NCBI GenBank assembly: GCA_007844125.1
Contig: CM017558.1
Location: 27,609,478-27,673,477 of the forward strand
DNA from: Sinonovacula constricta
Lineage: Eukaryota; Mollusca; Bivalvia; Cardiida; Solecurtidae
Length of the DNA stretch: 64,000 nucleotides
Direction of reading: 5' to 3'
Made by a program: the position numbers and the translations under genes
In this document: in pieces, positions 34,141 to 52,228 of the stretch
Numbering within the stretch: the first letter of the stretch is position 1
How the letters are laid out: the number at the start of each line of letters is the position of its first letter
The notes under the pieces: model-generated
Databases searched by the model: none
What the model was told of the DNA's origin: nothing
The model's input: only the letters and a program-made list of their open reading frames with translations

Positions 34141-35188
34141 ATTTTAATTAAGGTTGTTTGCCAAAGACATGTGACATACACTAAGCTGTTTGTCAAAGAC
34201 ATGTAAAATACACTAAGCAGGTTTATTAATATGTTGTTCTTTTTATTATTTTCATGAAATAAATCACCCTCAAATACAGCATTGTTTCATTCGCCTCTTC
34301 TGAAAGTATCAATGAATGAATGGTTCCTAACCGTTCGGTCAGGACTGCGTGCTCAAACCGTTACATCTAGTCAGCATAAGTGTAGAACATATTAATGGTT
34401 GCCATTCCTTCTTTTTTGTATGTAAAGAGACTTTACTCTAACTATTAAAAACTACCTTCTTACCTCCCTTGTGGATAGGTATTTAGTATATTGTTACTGC
34501 AGAAAACTTAAGATTTTTTAGTTATGAAAAACAATTAAGACTAAAACAGACGCATAAAAAGGAATCTTAATTATTGAAGTAAGAATTTGATAAAAAGGTT
34601 GAGCGCTTTTCTAAAAAAAATAAGAAAATTTAAAATTAAATTAATTTTATTTTTAATATGAAGTATATGAAAATACCTTCCCACAAGGGAGATAACTAAA
34701 ACATTTCATTACGAAAATAGGGAATACCTAACACAAAAGAACGTTTTAGTCAACTTCAACGGCAATAACCACTGGCTTTGACCATAAACAATATCAAAAG
34801 CACACAAGGTGTAAATGTATAAGAATATATGTAAAAATACATACTGTGAACCAGTTTATGTATGAAGTTGTTTGTTAAGATAAAAGAAATAAACTCAAAA
34901 TAATAATATGGGCATGGGAAGAGGGTTTTGTGGGGAGGGGCTACACACTGATATCATTTCCCAGCAACGGCGGTCAATTATACTTGCTGATTTTTTCGAA
35001 TTGTTAATTTTAAGACATGAAAAGTGGCTATCTTTCTGCGAAAAGCGTGTAAATAAATTGTTAATACGGTTAGCCTAGTATTGCTGAAACCGCTTAATAA
35101 GCACCGAGTTATCTTCTCCTGCCTTTAATGATGTACCAGTGACTACACTAAAACATTATGCCTATTGTATTATCATTTAGTCGGTATT
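34141..35188. other. AT-rich intergenic sequence
   Basis: A short direct repeat TTTGYCAAAGACATGTRA is near 34,150-34,215. Nothing else was recognised. Confidence 0.45.
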
Positions 35189-35194
35189 TTTATT
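35189..35194 (-). promoter_or_regulatory. poly(A) signal of EF-hand gene
   Basis: AATAAA on the minus strand, about 240 bp past the stop codon. Confidence 0.5.
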
Positions 35195-35432
35195 GACCAT
35201 TTTTTGGGGAAATTGAAAATCGCTAATTGAAACATGAAAATAAATACTAGACACAGTAGACATGTGTTTTAAGGGTGGAGTTGATGTGAATCCCAACACA
35301 GGCGAATTTGATTGTGAAAGTAAAAAAATTGGAAAAATAGTTCTAAATTTTATAATACATTGATAACCAAACGGTTGTCGTGCTAGACGAGCGACCATTG
35401 GTCAACAAGGATCGTTCCTTTATCATCAAGTG

Positions 35433-41193
<5,761 letters not shown>

Positions 41194-41378
41194 TATTAAT
41201 CATGGGCTGATAAACCTGCGGATCTTTAACTTTCCCGACCCGACACTGATTTATGTCTCTATTATACACACGGTCGATCCTTATAACCGACAAGTTAGTT
41301 GTGTAAATAGTGGCTTTGTTCTTAATCAGCGATGTGAACAATAGCTTTGATAAATGAACTGATGAATTGTGACGACGT

Positions 41379-41385
41379 CTTTATA
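41379..41385 (-). promoter_or_regulatory. candidate TATA box of EF-hand gene
   Basis: TATAAAG on the minus strand about 190 bp before the ATG, with GACGTC just downstream. It predicts a start near 41,350. Confidence 0.4.
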
Positions 41386-41623
41386 GTAAATACAATATAA
41401 TAGTTTAAACTGATTCATGTTCACAACATTCATTAGGTCAAAAATTAAAAAATCATGCGTATTGTTCGCATGCATAGGGTTACATTCTCAAGCAAGCTGA
41501 GCTAGGGAGTTTTGAGTTATACATAAGGCAGTGAGTTTTTATGACTATAAGCAGGGTTTTTTAATGTTGACTTAATTGGAGTTTATATCAAAATTGTATT
41601 TTTATTATCTTGATCTTTAAAAC

Positions 41624-41685
41624 CGGTGTCACGGTCTGACGTTTCTACCGTGCTTAAGTTTCTCTGTCTAGTGTGCGCATGCGCC
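41624..41685 (+). promoter_or_regulatory. left terminus: hairpin plus NRF1-like site
   Basis: CACGGT and ACCGTG face each other across an 11-nt loop right at the end. TGCGCATGCGCC at 41,674-41,685 fits the NRF1 consensus. An exon with a good acceptor starts 130 bp inward, so the terminus may double as a promoter. Confidence 0.55.
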
Positions 41686-41818
41686 AGATTGCTATTTTTA
41701 ACTACGCGTGCCTAAATTTCCTACCATTACATACTGGTGTAAAAAGTGTTCATGATTAATATTTTGAGGCTTAAAACACCGTATTTAAGATACTGTGACA
41801 TTGTTAGCATATTTTCAG

Positions 41819-44503
41819 TGGTTCAGTACCTACAGTCATGCATACTGTCGGTCCTTGTTCGCACTTGGAGAAAAGAAGGTTGGCCAATATGAATCCCTCT
41901 TTGATCTTAAATGGCATGCAGAAAGTTGATGGTACACGAAATTTTCATTTCCAGAAGGTATGTGTTCAAATGCTTTGTAATGCAACTATTTTCTTATCAA
42001 AATGCATTCATTATTTTCCATGAAACACCCGAGTTTTGATGCAGCCTATTCTCCATTTCTCGGGAGTCTGGGTAAATTTTAGTTTCTTCCTTTTTTGACA
42101 GTTTAAAACACATAGCCTGATATTAGAAAAAAGTTGATGGTTGTGAAAAGAAATGATTCTAGCAGTGTACAGCGTAGGTTCTTCGGTGTTGTTATTGGTT
42201 ATTGTTAATAAATATTTGCCTGGTATTCTTATTACAATATTGTCATCACATCCAGTATTTATAGCCTTTGGTTAACTGATGTGGATATTAGTACTATATA
42301 CCATACACATATTTAACAAACCTGTTGCATGCATCACATTGATAAGTTGTCAAACCAATAGAGTGTTAGCTTTGTAGATATGAAAAACTTCCAAATGAAG
42401 TTTCAAGCCTCGGAATAATATTTTTACCACACCAACATATGAGTCAATAATTTTTCATACATGCCTAATTTTTAGATGCTGATCATGTGTTTTGATCATG
42501 CCCATTTAAACGGTGTATGCTTATTACATGAAATAAAAATATTTGGTAACTTTTTAATTACTTTAAAAATTGTCATGCAGGATCAGTTAAAAGAAATAAA
42601 AATAAATACATGCTTTTTAAGTGAAGATAAATTTTTTATATGTTTTTTTTTATATCTTTTAAAATAAAAATAAACATTTGATAAATAAAGGTAGCTGACA
42701 AAAATACAAGAACCTAATGTTTTTTTTTTTGGTTGTTGTTGTTATTTTGGTTTTTAGAAATATGTTTTACCTCTGGGCTATGAGGTTATTATTATTGTTA
42801 TTGTTCATCATTGACAAACGTTATTATCTACAGACTAAAATTGAATATCGCGATATCTCGTTTTACATTTACATACACTTACGGAAAATAAAACTATATA
42901 TTCAAAGCTGTTTATGTGTTAGATTTATGCTTCTATTTGTTCTAATATATTCAGCGTTTTATGTTGTCTGGTTAAAACATGTGCATATTTAGTATGTTTA
43001 CTCTAACTTTTGTTTTATAAACCGACAGACATATATACACCCAAAGGATATGTTGGGTATAGGAGCTGCAGCTCAAATAATTCTGCTTGTCTTGAATATT
43101 GACCACATTTTGGACTATATATTAAGTTTTGATAACAGAACAGTGATAAAGGATGATAGTAGGAAATTTACCATATATTGATGTATTGTACCTGTTAAAT
43201 TGACACATCTGTAGGTAAGAGCATGGGTTTATTTATTTGTTATGGATTTCCAATCCATAAATAAGTGGGTCGTCAACAATTAAGATCACTAGCCTTTGCA
43301 TTGTATTTGTACAACTTACAGTGCATTTAAAATAATCAATAAACAATCTAGCAAGGTTAAGCAGAAATGTACACTGTTCAAATAATTTATGATATTTTAT
43401 ACAGCAACAAATATGATACAACAGTTTAGTGTCTAATATTTGGTAACAACAGACTATGATTTTCTCATACCTTAAACATAAAGGTACTCTATTGATTTGA
43501 CATTTTATGAAACTGTTGTCCACATTCATTACCACCTACACCAATCATATGAACATGTACATTGAAAGATAAGCACATTCATGGTAGATAATGACAACTT
43601 GCCATAAACACCAAGCATTTTAATTATTCTCTATACATGGAAATGTGCCTGACCTGCATAGCATTGATGGAAAAAGAAAAACTTAACATAATAATTATTA
43701 ACTTTTCATATACACCAAGCGTTTTAATTATTCTCTATACATGGAAATGTACCTGACTTGCATAGCATTGATAGAAAAAAATTAACATAATAATTAACAA
43801 CTTTTCACAAACACCAAGCGTTTTAATTATTCTCTATACATGGAAATGTACCTGACCTGCATAGCATTAATGAAAAAACAACAACATAATAATTAACATA
43901 AGTATTCTATTAACTTGGTATCTATTAAAGGAAGAACATATGTGGCTGTGTCAGTATGAGTAAAGTGAATGTCATTCTTTCACTTAGGTAAAGTGGTATG
44001 AATTAAAAATGCCATGTTGAGATACTGCCCCAGACCTGGTTTACTGTCCATGGCTATGTATTTTGTTGAAATAGTTAAGAATAGATTGCTTGCAACAGCA
44101 GATATATACCTGTCTGATACTGATTTCCAAATTGTACTGTAGTTATTTTCCTTTTCAGAAGCATTTCAGCTATAGTTAAGTCATTTCTTTGAGAGAGTTC
44201 ACGTTTGTGTTGCCATGCTTATGTTTTTATTCTAACACATTACAGTATGCTGGTCATTTGCTGTTTGAAAGGAATGTACCGGAAATCTTTCCATAGACAG
44301 ACTTTGAAATTTACGCTGAAAGGAAACACATTGGTGTAGCCTTGATCCTAACATGACAATACAACAGTATGTACATACCTTCTTATTCCGGGAACTACAT
44401 GGAACACTTGCCTGTTTCTGTTTCTAAGAATTTATTGAAGTGTGAATTTGCATTGTCATGTAATCTACATTATAATCTATTTTATACTTTTAAGTTTAGA
44501 TAA
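41819..44503 (+). pseudogene. left-arm two-exon pseudogene, unknown family
   Basis: Exon 1, 41,819-41,957, lies between acceptor CATATTTTCAG and donor GTATGTG. Exon 2, 44,246-44,503, follows acceptor CACATTACAG and ends FKFR-TAA. The join is in phase (FHFQK/YAGHLLFERNVPEIF). Exon 1 has lost 17 nt compared with the right arm, and exon 2 has in-frame TAG and TGA codons, so it is dead. I do not recognise the protein. Part of the intron is the 1.47-kb segment found only in this arm. Confidence 0.45.
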
Positions 44504-45055
44504 ACCTAAAATAAAAAAAAATATATTCTGTGTATAAAGTTAGTGTTTGTGAATTTGTTAACTAAAATAACACTAACATGTAAGCAATAATTTGCAATTA
44601 TTGTAATAATTTTGTAACTTCAGACTCTAAATGTTATTTCATAGCTTGATGTTTACTGAAAGTGAATATTATGTTATATTTATTATTAGGTTGAGTCACC
44701 TTTATAGAGGACACTTAGAACTGCAACGGCTAAGGTAACATTTTATTGTAAAAAAACTACTACACTAAATTTGTAATATTTTAGGAAGTAGAACAAATTG
44801 AATATTAGATCTAAAAGTAACACTCACTTTTCAGGTGTGAACATGTTTTAGATTATATTATCATACACAATGTGATGATTAGTATCCTTGTTTGTTAAAT
44901 TCAGAGCTGTTTTGGTAACATTCATGATATTGATGATGGGATAATCCAACCTAATGTTTATTTTTGCTTATTGTAAACCATGAAGTTTCTCCTCTTAAAA
45001 TTCATTTTTGGAGTAAATTAAATTCATGAAATACACTTTGTCGTAGCTAATGTTT

Positions 45056-45580
45056 AGCTCACCCGAGCACAACTTGTTTGCATGAAATCTTGACTGAGTT
45101 CCTCATTGGGTCACATGGGGCCAAAAAGTTCAAGGTCACTAGTTCAAATCTTGGAAAGCCCTTGTGAACACATTAGAGACCACATTTATGGCCCAATCTT
45201 CACTAAACATGGCCAGAATGTTCGCCAGCAAGAAATCTTGGATGAGTTCCTACCTGTATCAGGTCGCGTCAAAAACTAGGTAACTAGCTCAAATTTTAGA
45301 ACACCTAGTGAACACAGAGGCCACATTTATACATCTTCAACAAACTTGACCCGAATGTTTGCCTGTATGAAATCTTAGACATGTTTTGAACTGGGTCACT
45401 TGGTTTCAATAGGTCACTAGGTGAAATTCTAGAAAATGTTATCAGCCCAGGGGCGACACTAATGGATCAATCTTCACCAAAGTAAATAACTTTTAATTAC
45501 TTGGCACCCAGTATGAGCCTACTAAAAGCCTGTGTCCTCAGGTGAGAGATTAAGGGCCATCATGGCCCTCTTGTTTCGGA
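45056..45580. repeat. CTCACC...GGCCATCATGGCCC interspersed repeat, left arm
   Basis: Begins AGCTCACCCGAGCAC and ends GGCCATCATGGCCCTCTTG. Inside are about three related segments around ATCTTCACTAAACATGGCC and GCAAGAAATCTTGGATGAG. It looks like a repeat type common in mollusc non-coding DNA. Confidence 0.7.
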
Positions 45581-46023
45581 AAAAGTTTTTCTTAACTTTG
45601 TGTAGAAACAAAGGCAAGTCAAATCAGTAAAGGAGAAGCAATGGATGTACTGTACATGCACAAAGTCTTTATGGATGGTAAGTTTAATTATTTTTTGTCA
45701 TTTATATAACTATTTTAAAGGTGGCATCTTACACTTTGAGACAAGAATGACATTGAACACTGTCAACAGTATATGGTGAACTTGAAATCTGCTTGTTGAT
45801 GTCATATATTTGTGTGGGAATTTGTAACAACACAAGCACGAATTAAGTGGGTTGAATCCTATGTGTACATCAGCTGTTCCTATTTGTGGGTGTGAATATG
45901 CATTACGATTTCTGAACAATTTTACACCAAAGGCCTTGTTATGAGCCTTGCTGCAATCTACATGAGCTTGCCGAGGTATGTATTCATGTAGTCAATCCAT
46001 TTCTGCTAGGTGTTTTCAAGCTG

Positions 46024-46266
46024 TCATTGTATTTGTACCACTTGTCCGTATCTGCTGTAGAAGCCAGTCAGGTGTATTGCTTCAAAGGGGTTGGATGAGC
46101 AGTGTCGACCAAAAAGAACCAAAATTAATTTCACTTCATTGTAGCTGGTGTTGCAATATGATCCACTTCCGCATGGAGGTGTTGATCCTTTTAATGCATT
46201 GTACATCATCCTCGGTAGCCCATGTCTCAGACACACACACATGTACAGCATTGCGGCCTGACGCAA
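46024..46266 (-). CDS. ORF of unknown family, left arm
   Basis: 80 codons with segments such as LRHGLPRMMYNALKGSTPPC and HCSSNPFEAIHLTGFYSRYG. The composition looks protein-like. The right-arm counterpart near 59,690-59,900 (+) keeps RLSRMMYIALKGTTPPC, then is frameshifted. It is antisense to the two-exon pseudogene in the same arm. Probably a decayed piece of a mobile-element gene. Confidence 0.35.
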   Translation of the reverse strand: MRQAAMLYMCVCLRHGLPRMMYNALKGSTPPCGSGSYCNTSYNEVKLILVLFGRHCSSNPFEAIHLTGFYSRYGQVVQIQ

Positions 46267-47053
46267 GTGCAGAACACATGTCTAGTGCTGCCAGTATCAA
46301 TACTTTGTTTTATGTATAGAAAGCAGGAGGTGGAAGAATGTAATGTTTTATGCGACAATTGCCTACCAAGTTTGAATCCTTGGCAGAGCACTGTTTAGGG
46401 AGCATTTCTTAAATTTGCCTTACTAAAGAGGCACTCATTTCTGGCATTTGTGGTACATTACTAAAATTCCCTGCTTCCTTCCTTTACATGCATCAGGCAA
46501 ACTTAGTAGTTGCAGGTGCTCCTTGCAGTCCACATTGTGCTTAGAATGTCTTTCCACATAGCTTACCTTGAAGAGAGTGACAATAAACAGAAGTCCGTTA
46601 TTACTATGCATACTCTGGAAACATCTTTGATTTTAACTACAAAAAATAGTGTCTGGCTTAAAGGTGATATACAACCGTTTGTCTATATCCAATAACAAAC
46701 AACATATTACCTCTGTTCTGGGAAAATTTGTGCATAATTGCTGCATTAACTATTTTAACTACTGTCTGTTCATAACATTTCAACAATTGTTATAAAGTAC
46801 GAATTGTGAATTTATCACTTAGCATATTAATTATCTCCAAGTCCGTAGATACTTGTAATGAGGATTTCAGCTAAAAATACATCAGCATCAGAGATGACTG
46901 CATCTGCGAAGTCTGTATTTTTCTATTTGTAGAAGTCACAAATGTGTTTAAAAAAGTCAGACAATGTATGTCATAGCTTGCCTTATGTATCTATTGATTT
47001 TAACAAAGCTAGGTTTTCTGTCACTACATTTGAGTCTGGTGTATTGCTAATAA

Positions 47054-47187
<134 letters not shown>

Positions 47188-49588
47188 TACCACCTTTAAT
47201 TTGGAGGTGTTGTTGTTTTTCATTATACACTTGCTTCCACAAGGTCAGTTTAGATTATAGACAAATGTGTCAGCAATGTAGCAATGTCATATATTTTTGC
47301 CAAAATTATGGAGAATTTAGGATGCTGTCATATGGTGAATAGGCCATATTAGAAGTATAATACAACCAGAATGTTTCAAAATATTTATCAAATTGTGATT
47401 AGTTTTCCTTTTGAAGGTATTGGAATATGGCCTTATTTGCTTCACACACACAGAGAGCAGAGTGTGTTTCTTTGTGTTTTCTTTTTTGTTGTTTTTTTTT
47501 CCTGAAAAATGGTATGGAGCCTTTGAGAAGAGGACAATTTTGCAACGTTTTATTAAAAAGTAGGTAGGGGAAATGTGCATGTTTAACTTGCTTGTTTGCT
47601 ATAATACATGTTGTATGTTTATTTCATGGCCATCTCCCTATTTATCTTGTTATTGAATTACCCCACTATATTCTTATAGTCCTGTTTGCTCATTTGTTGA
47701 AATTGAGGGGAGGGTAATTTTGATTTTTATGGGGAAAACTAGACTTTTTTCCATGGAGAAGGTTGTAGATCTACCAGTTTGGAAACAGTCTCTGGCTGCA
47801 GGGGTATCAAGGCATGGGTAGTGATAACAGGCTTGTTGAGCAATGGCAGTGCATTAAGCACATGTACATAAAGTGTGACTAATTGTTGAACTCCCCCCTT
47901 CCCCCAATAATATCCCTGTGTTTTATAAACAGATTACATGCTTAATGACCCATGCAGTTTTGTTCTTACAGCATAGTGGTATCTTGTTATGAATGTGGTC
48001 TCTAAAGGGGCCATTACTATGCCTTTAATATTCATACATTTTACTAATAACTTCTATCTATGTTAGTTAGTTAACTGTTTAGCTTAGTATTCTACATATT
48101 AACATGTTAGCCTGGGTTTGAAACTTGCTTGTTGTTTAGATATATAATTTTAAGTTCTCCTGAGCTGTGTCACCTTTTGGCATCATCTCTCTATAATGAC
48201 ATTTAAACGAAAATGCTGGCCCAAATTCAACTAAATTTACCCCGATGCATAAGCAGGCAGGGGGGAACAAAAATTGTATCAAGAACTTTGATTCACTAAA
48301 AAACATGGCTGCCATGAAAACTAAGAAAATCTTCTTGCAAAAACTACAAGAGCTAGAACCTTATTAGTTTGTATACATGTTCCTTAAGTGGCCCTGATTC
48401 AAGATTGTTCAAATAATGTTAACCTATAAAAAAAGACATAGCTGCCAGGTGCATGACCATTTTCATTTGTTGTCATGAATTAAAAAATGAAACAGATTGT
48501 TCAAATGTTGCTTGTGTTCATGCATTACAATGATTCTGTTCTGTTTAAACATTGCTCATACTCCTTGGTAATTTTTCTCTAATATCTGATCACACAGGTC
48601 ATCATTGCCTTTTTGTATTATTTATGTTTGTTTACTGCTATAAGCTTTAATATTTTTTATAAAGTACAAATGACATTTTAGTAACATAAACTGATTATAA
48701 CCTAACATTGATGTTGTTCATGTTTCTATTCACAGGTTGTATTGGCTAAGTGAAAGATGTGACAACTGCTGTGAAGCTTTTTAGCCAAAAAATATCACCA
48801 TTTTCCAAGAAAACTGAACCTAAATGGAATCCTAAATGCATCCATTAAAAGTGACTTTAGTTTTTGACGTAAATGCCATCAAAAGGATGACCATGAGCTT
48901 TCTAACTATAGAGACCTGAAATAGCACCATTCCAGCTATGGTCTACTGCTTACACAAAGAGCCAGTTTATACACTCAGTCAGCAAGAATACTGTTCACAT
49001 ATGCTAAGAAAAGTACCATCACCCAATAAGCATAGTATTGAATCATTTTACAGGTTATAAAACAATCCACCTACTCTTCATGTGCAAGGCATTCAATGCA
49101 CAAAACTGTCAAAATCTTGAGAAGTAGTTCAAAAGTTATCTGCATACAGCCATGTAAATTTTGCACATTTTAAAAGGAACATGCCTTATAGTCTCAATAA
49201 AATGTTTGCAGATAAGTCTCCAACATTAATTTGAACATAAAAAAATTAAGTTTGCAAAAGTACAGCCACAATCTGCCTGGAAACATGATCTGTTCATGTG
49301 TTTTTGTTTGCTGCATCTATGTCTTCATTCACAAAGTCACTAAATGTTTAATTACTGTTATACCATGTGTGTTCAAACTGTCTATTTCAACAAGTTTAAT
49401 CAACCAAGGCTATGAATTGGACTCTACTGAATGCCCTTAGCAAGCGAGGCAGTTTACCAGAGGCCAGTTACATTTTTGTTTTAAATTATAAATGGAAACA
49501 AATTTATTAATAGTATGCTCATAGAGACATTATTGATTGTACTACTGATACCTAACACCTTACATTTACTATCAATCTGTGATTGTCT

Positions 49589-49617
49589 TTGTTGTTGTTG
49601 TTGTTGTTGTTGTTGTT
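49589..49617. repeat. (TTG)n microsatellite near inner edge of left arm
   Basis: About ten TTG units. The right arm lacks the expansion (GATATTGAAAAAGATTG there). Confidence 0.9.
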
Positions 49618-49820
49618 CTTTATCCTTCTGCAATGCCAAAATGTTAACAGGAAACAATGTTCCATTTTGGAAATAAGTTCTGGCAGCATTACCAACTTGG
49701 ACAAAAACCAATAAACTTATATTCAACAACAGCTTGTCTTCTGTGTTTGCAGCCCATAAAATATACTACAGGGTGACGACGCGGCAGAGTCCCACGTCGG
49801 TCTCGAAATATAGGATCGCC

Positions 49821-49884
49821 CGGTGTCACGGTCTCATATTTCTACCGTGTCGAAATTTCTAACACGCCCCAATGCGCATGCGCA
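49821..49884 (+). promoter_or_regulatory. third copy of the element terminus, inside the loop
   Basis: CGGTGTCACGGTCTCATATT, then TCTACCGTG, with the same CACGGT/ACCGTG hairpin and a perfect TGCGCATGCGCA at 49,873-49,884. It has the same orientation as the left outer end. Confidence 0.6.
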
Positions 49885-49904
49885 CAATTTTAATAGAAAT
49901 ATGA

Positions 49905-50745
49905 GCCCGTATATAGATGGTCCAAGATTTCCTCCCGGGCACACATTTCCATCTTAAGTAAATTTGAAATATTCTAGGTATACATGCATTTCGTAAAGAT
50001 AAAACGATTGGGACAGCAGAAACGTCAGACCGTGTATAGACGGACTTAAATTTTCACCCAGGCAAACATTTCCATCTTGAGTTAACGTGTAAAATTTATC
50101 TATACATGTATATGATAGAGTCAGAAATATTGGCCTGTAAGAAACATCAGCCTATGTATATACGGACTTATATTTCCTCCCAGGCCCACATTTCCATCTT
50201 AAGTAAATGTCTAAAATGTAGGGATACATGTTCATGTATATGATAGAGATAGAAAGCTGGGCCTGGTAGAAACATCAGGCCATGTATAGATGGGCTTATA
50301 TTTCCACCGGGCACATGTTTCCATATTAAGTAAACGAAACAAAACTGGGTATAAATATAGATATAGAAAGACCGGCCCTACAGAAACATCAGGCCATGTA
50401 TAGATGGGTTTATATTTCCACCTGGGCATACATTTCCATCTTAAGTAAAGGTGTAATATTTATGTATACATGTATATGGTAGATAGAGAAAGATTAGTCT
50501 GATAGAGACATCAGCCCGTGTATATATGGTCTTACAATTCCACCCAGGCACACATTTCTATCTTAAGTAAAGGTGTAATATTTATGTATGGATGTATCTG
50601 GTAGATAGAGAAAGATTGGTCTGATAGAAACATCAGCCCGTTTATATGGGCTTATAATTCCAACCATGCACACATTTCCATCTTAAGTAAAAGTGTAATA
50701 TTTATGTATATACATGTATGTATATGGTAGAGAGAGAATACGCAG
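49905..50745. repeat. 122-bp tandem array, about 7 units
   Basis: Units spaced 113-128 bp, each with AGAAACATCAG, a GTATATAxxxG(G/A)CTT segment, CACATTTCCATCTTAAGTAA and TACATGTATATGATAGA. AGAAACGTCAGACCGTG in the first full unit matches the inward-reading element terminus. Confidence 0.9.
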
Positions 50746-50776
50746 CTGAGTTCTCATTGTTCCAATAGAATGAAAG

Positions 50777-51103
50777 TATAAAAGATTAAATCTTTAATAA
50801 AAATCTTACTCTAGTTTGGGTAAAGTGTATATTTTTTGCGATCAACTAGTACCCCTATTTGCACTACGGAAAATTACGTAAAAAAAATCTAAATTGATTT
50901 AGTAACCTTTTTGGTACGGAAAAACTTTTCAACTAATATATTCAAATTGGAAGTTCTCAGGTAATTCCATCTGCAGACGATCACACATCGCTAGTATCAG
51001 GTGGAGGGATGATAACAGACTTGCATGGTTACTGCATTTAATTGACAGACAAAACTCTTTGTTTTGTGGTTAGGATGACATACTAGTCGCTACTTCATAT
51101 GCG
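50777..51103. repeat. 326-bp direct repeat, copy 1
   Basis: Runs from TATAAAAGATTAAATCTTTA to GTCGCTACTTCATATGCG. It matches 51,903-52,228 almost base for base and, with it, encloses the broken TGCDxTS gene. Confidence 0.93.
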
Positions 51104-51109
51104 AAATGT

Positions 51110-51880
51110 GAATGCAAATAAGGTGAACATTACAGGGGTGACCAAATTTGTTGAAAAAAAAGATGACTTCTTGTCAAATGACGGAAACAAACAGGCATTA
51201 TCCAGCTTATGAAAGAACATTTATGATACAGAGGCTGCAATGTAATTAAAGCTGACGGTGATGCAGATGTTGAGATTGCAAAAACAGCTGTCTCAATGTC
51301 CGCTTTTAATTCTACTACCCTCGTTGGAGAAGACACTGATCTTCTTGTACTTCTGCTTTACCATGTAGTCATTTCATATTGCACTGAACTTTATTTCCGC
51401 TCAGACAAGACAAAATCGAATATCTATAATATCAAGGTCCTTAAGCAGATACTAGGAGAAGCTACTTGCAAAGATCTACTGTTTCTCCATGGTTTCACAG
51501 GATGTGACTCAACGTCAAGGGTATTTGGAATTGGAAAGAAGTCGGCATTTTAAAAAATATTTAAAAAAGAAACGGGAATCAAAGACTGTTCAAAGGTGTT
51601 CTGTTTACCGAAACAAAGTCAGGATGCAGTTTAAACAAATGGCTGTAGGGCAATGATGGCATTGTTCAGTGCAGACAAGAATGATCCCCTTGCATCCATC
51701 AGACTCAATATGCTCTGCAAGAAAGTTGCGAGAGCTAAGACTTTTGTAATACCTGAAAGACTGCCACCAACCACCGTGGCCTCTAAATTCCACTCCCTGC
51801 AAAGTTATCACCAGGTTATGGTCTGGATTGGCTGTAGTGATAAACTGGAATCATCTGAGTTGGGATGGAAGGGGGAAACT
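51110..51880 (+). pseudogene. broken 'TGCDxTS' repeat-associated gene
   Basis: The frame changes several times. First NITGVTKFVEKKDDF, next CNVIKADGDADVEIAKTAVS, then the main ORF 51,296-51,553 with LVGEDTDLLVLLLYH and HGFTGCDSTSRVFGIGKKSA. A stop follows, then a second ORF (from 51,653) with LPPTTVASKFHSLQSYHQV. The order DADVEIA, EDTDLLVLL, TGCDSTS, LPPTxxAxxxHSLxxYxQV is that of an uncharacterised family found in many copies in invertebrate genomes. The acidic motifs suggest a PIN/FEN-like metal site, which is an inference. Stops and frameshifts show it is not functional. Confidence 0.7.
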
Positions 51881-51902
51881 AGTTCCAATGACAGTATATC
51901 AT

Positions 51903-52228
51903 TATAAAAGATTAAATCTTTAATAAAAATCTTACTCTAGTTTGGGTAAAGTGTATATTTATTGCGATCAACTAGTACCCCTATTTGCACTATGGAAAAT
52001 GACGTAAAAAAATCTAAATTGATTTAGTAACCTTTTTGTACGGAAAAAACTTTTCAACTAATATATTCAAATTGGAAGTTCTCATGTAATTCCATCTGCA
52101 GACGATCACACCTCGCTAGTATCAGGTGGAGGGATGATAACAGACTTGCATGGTTACTGCATTTAATTGACAGACAAAACACTTTGCTTTGTGGTTAGGA
52201 TGACATACTAGTCGCTACTACATATGCG
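51903..52228. repeat. 326-bp direct repeat, copy 2
   Basis: Starts TATAAAAGATTAAATC, ends CATATGCG. Only scattered single-base and indel differences from copy 1. Confidence 0.93.

Noticed and set aside
50777..52228. LTR retrotransposon
   Set aside because: Direct repeats lack TG...CA ends, no primer-binding site or polypurine tract was found, and the enclosed gene is not gag or pol.
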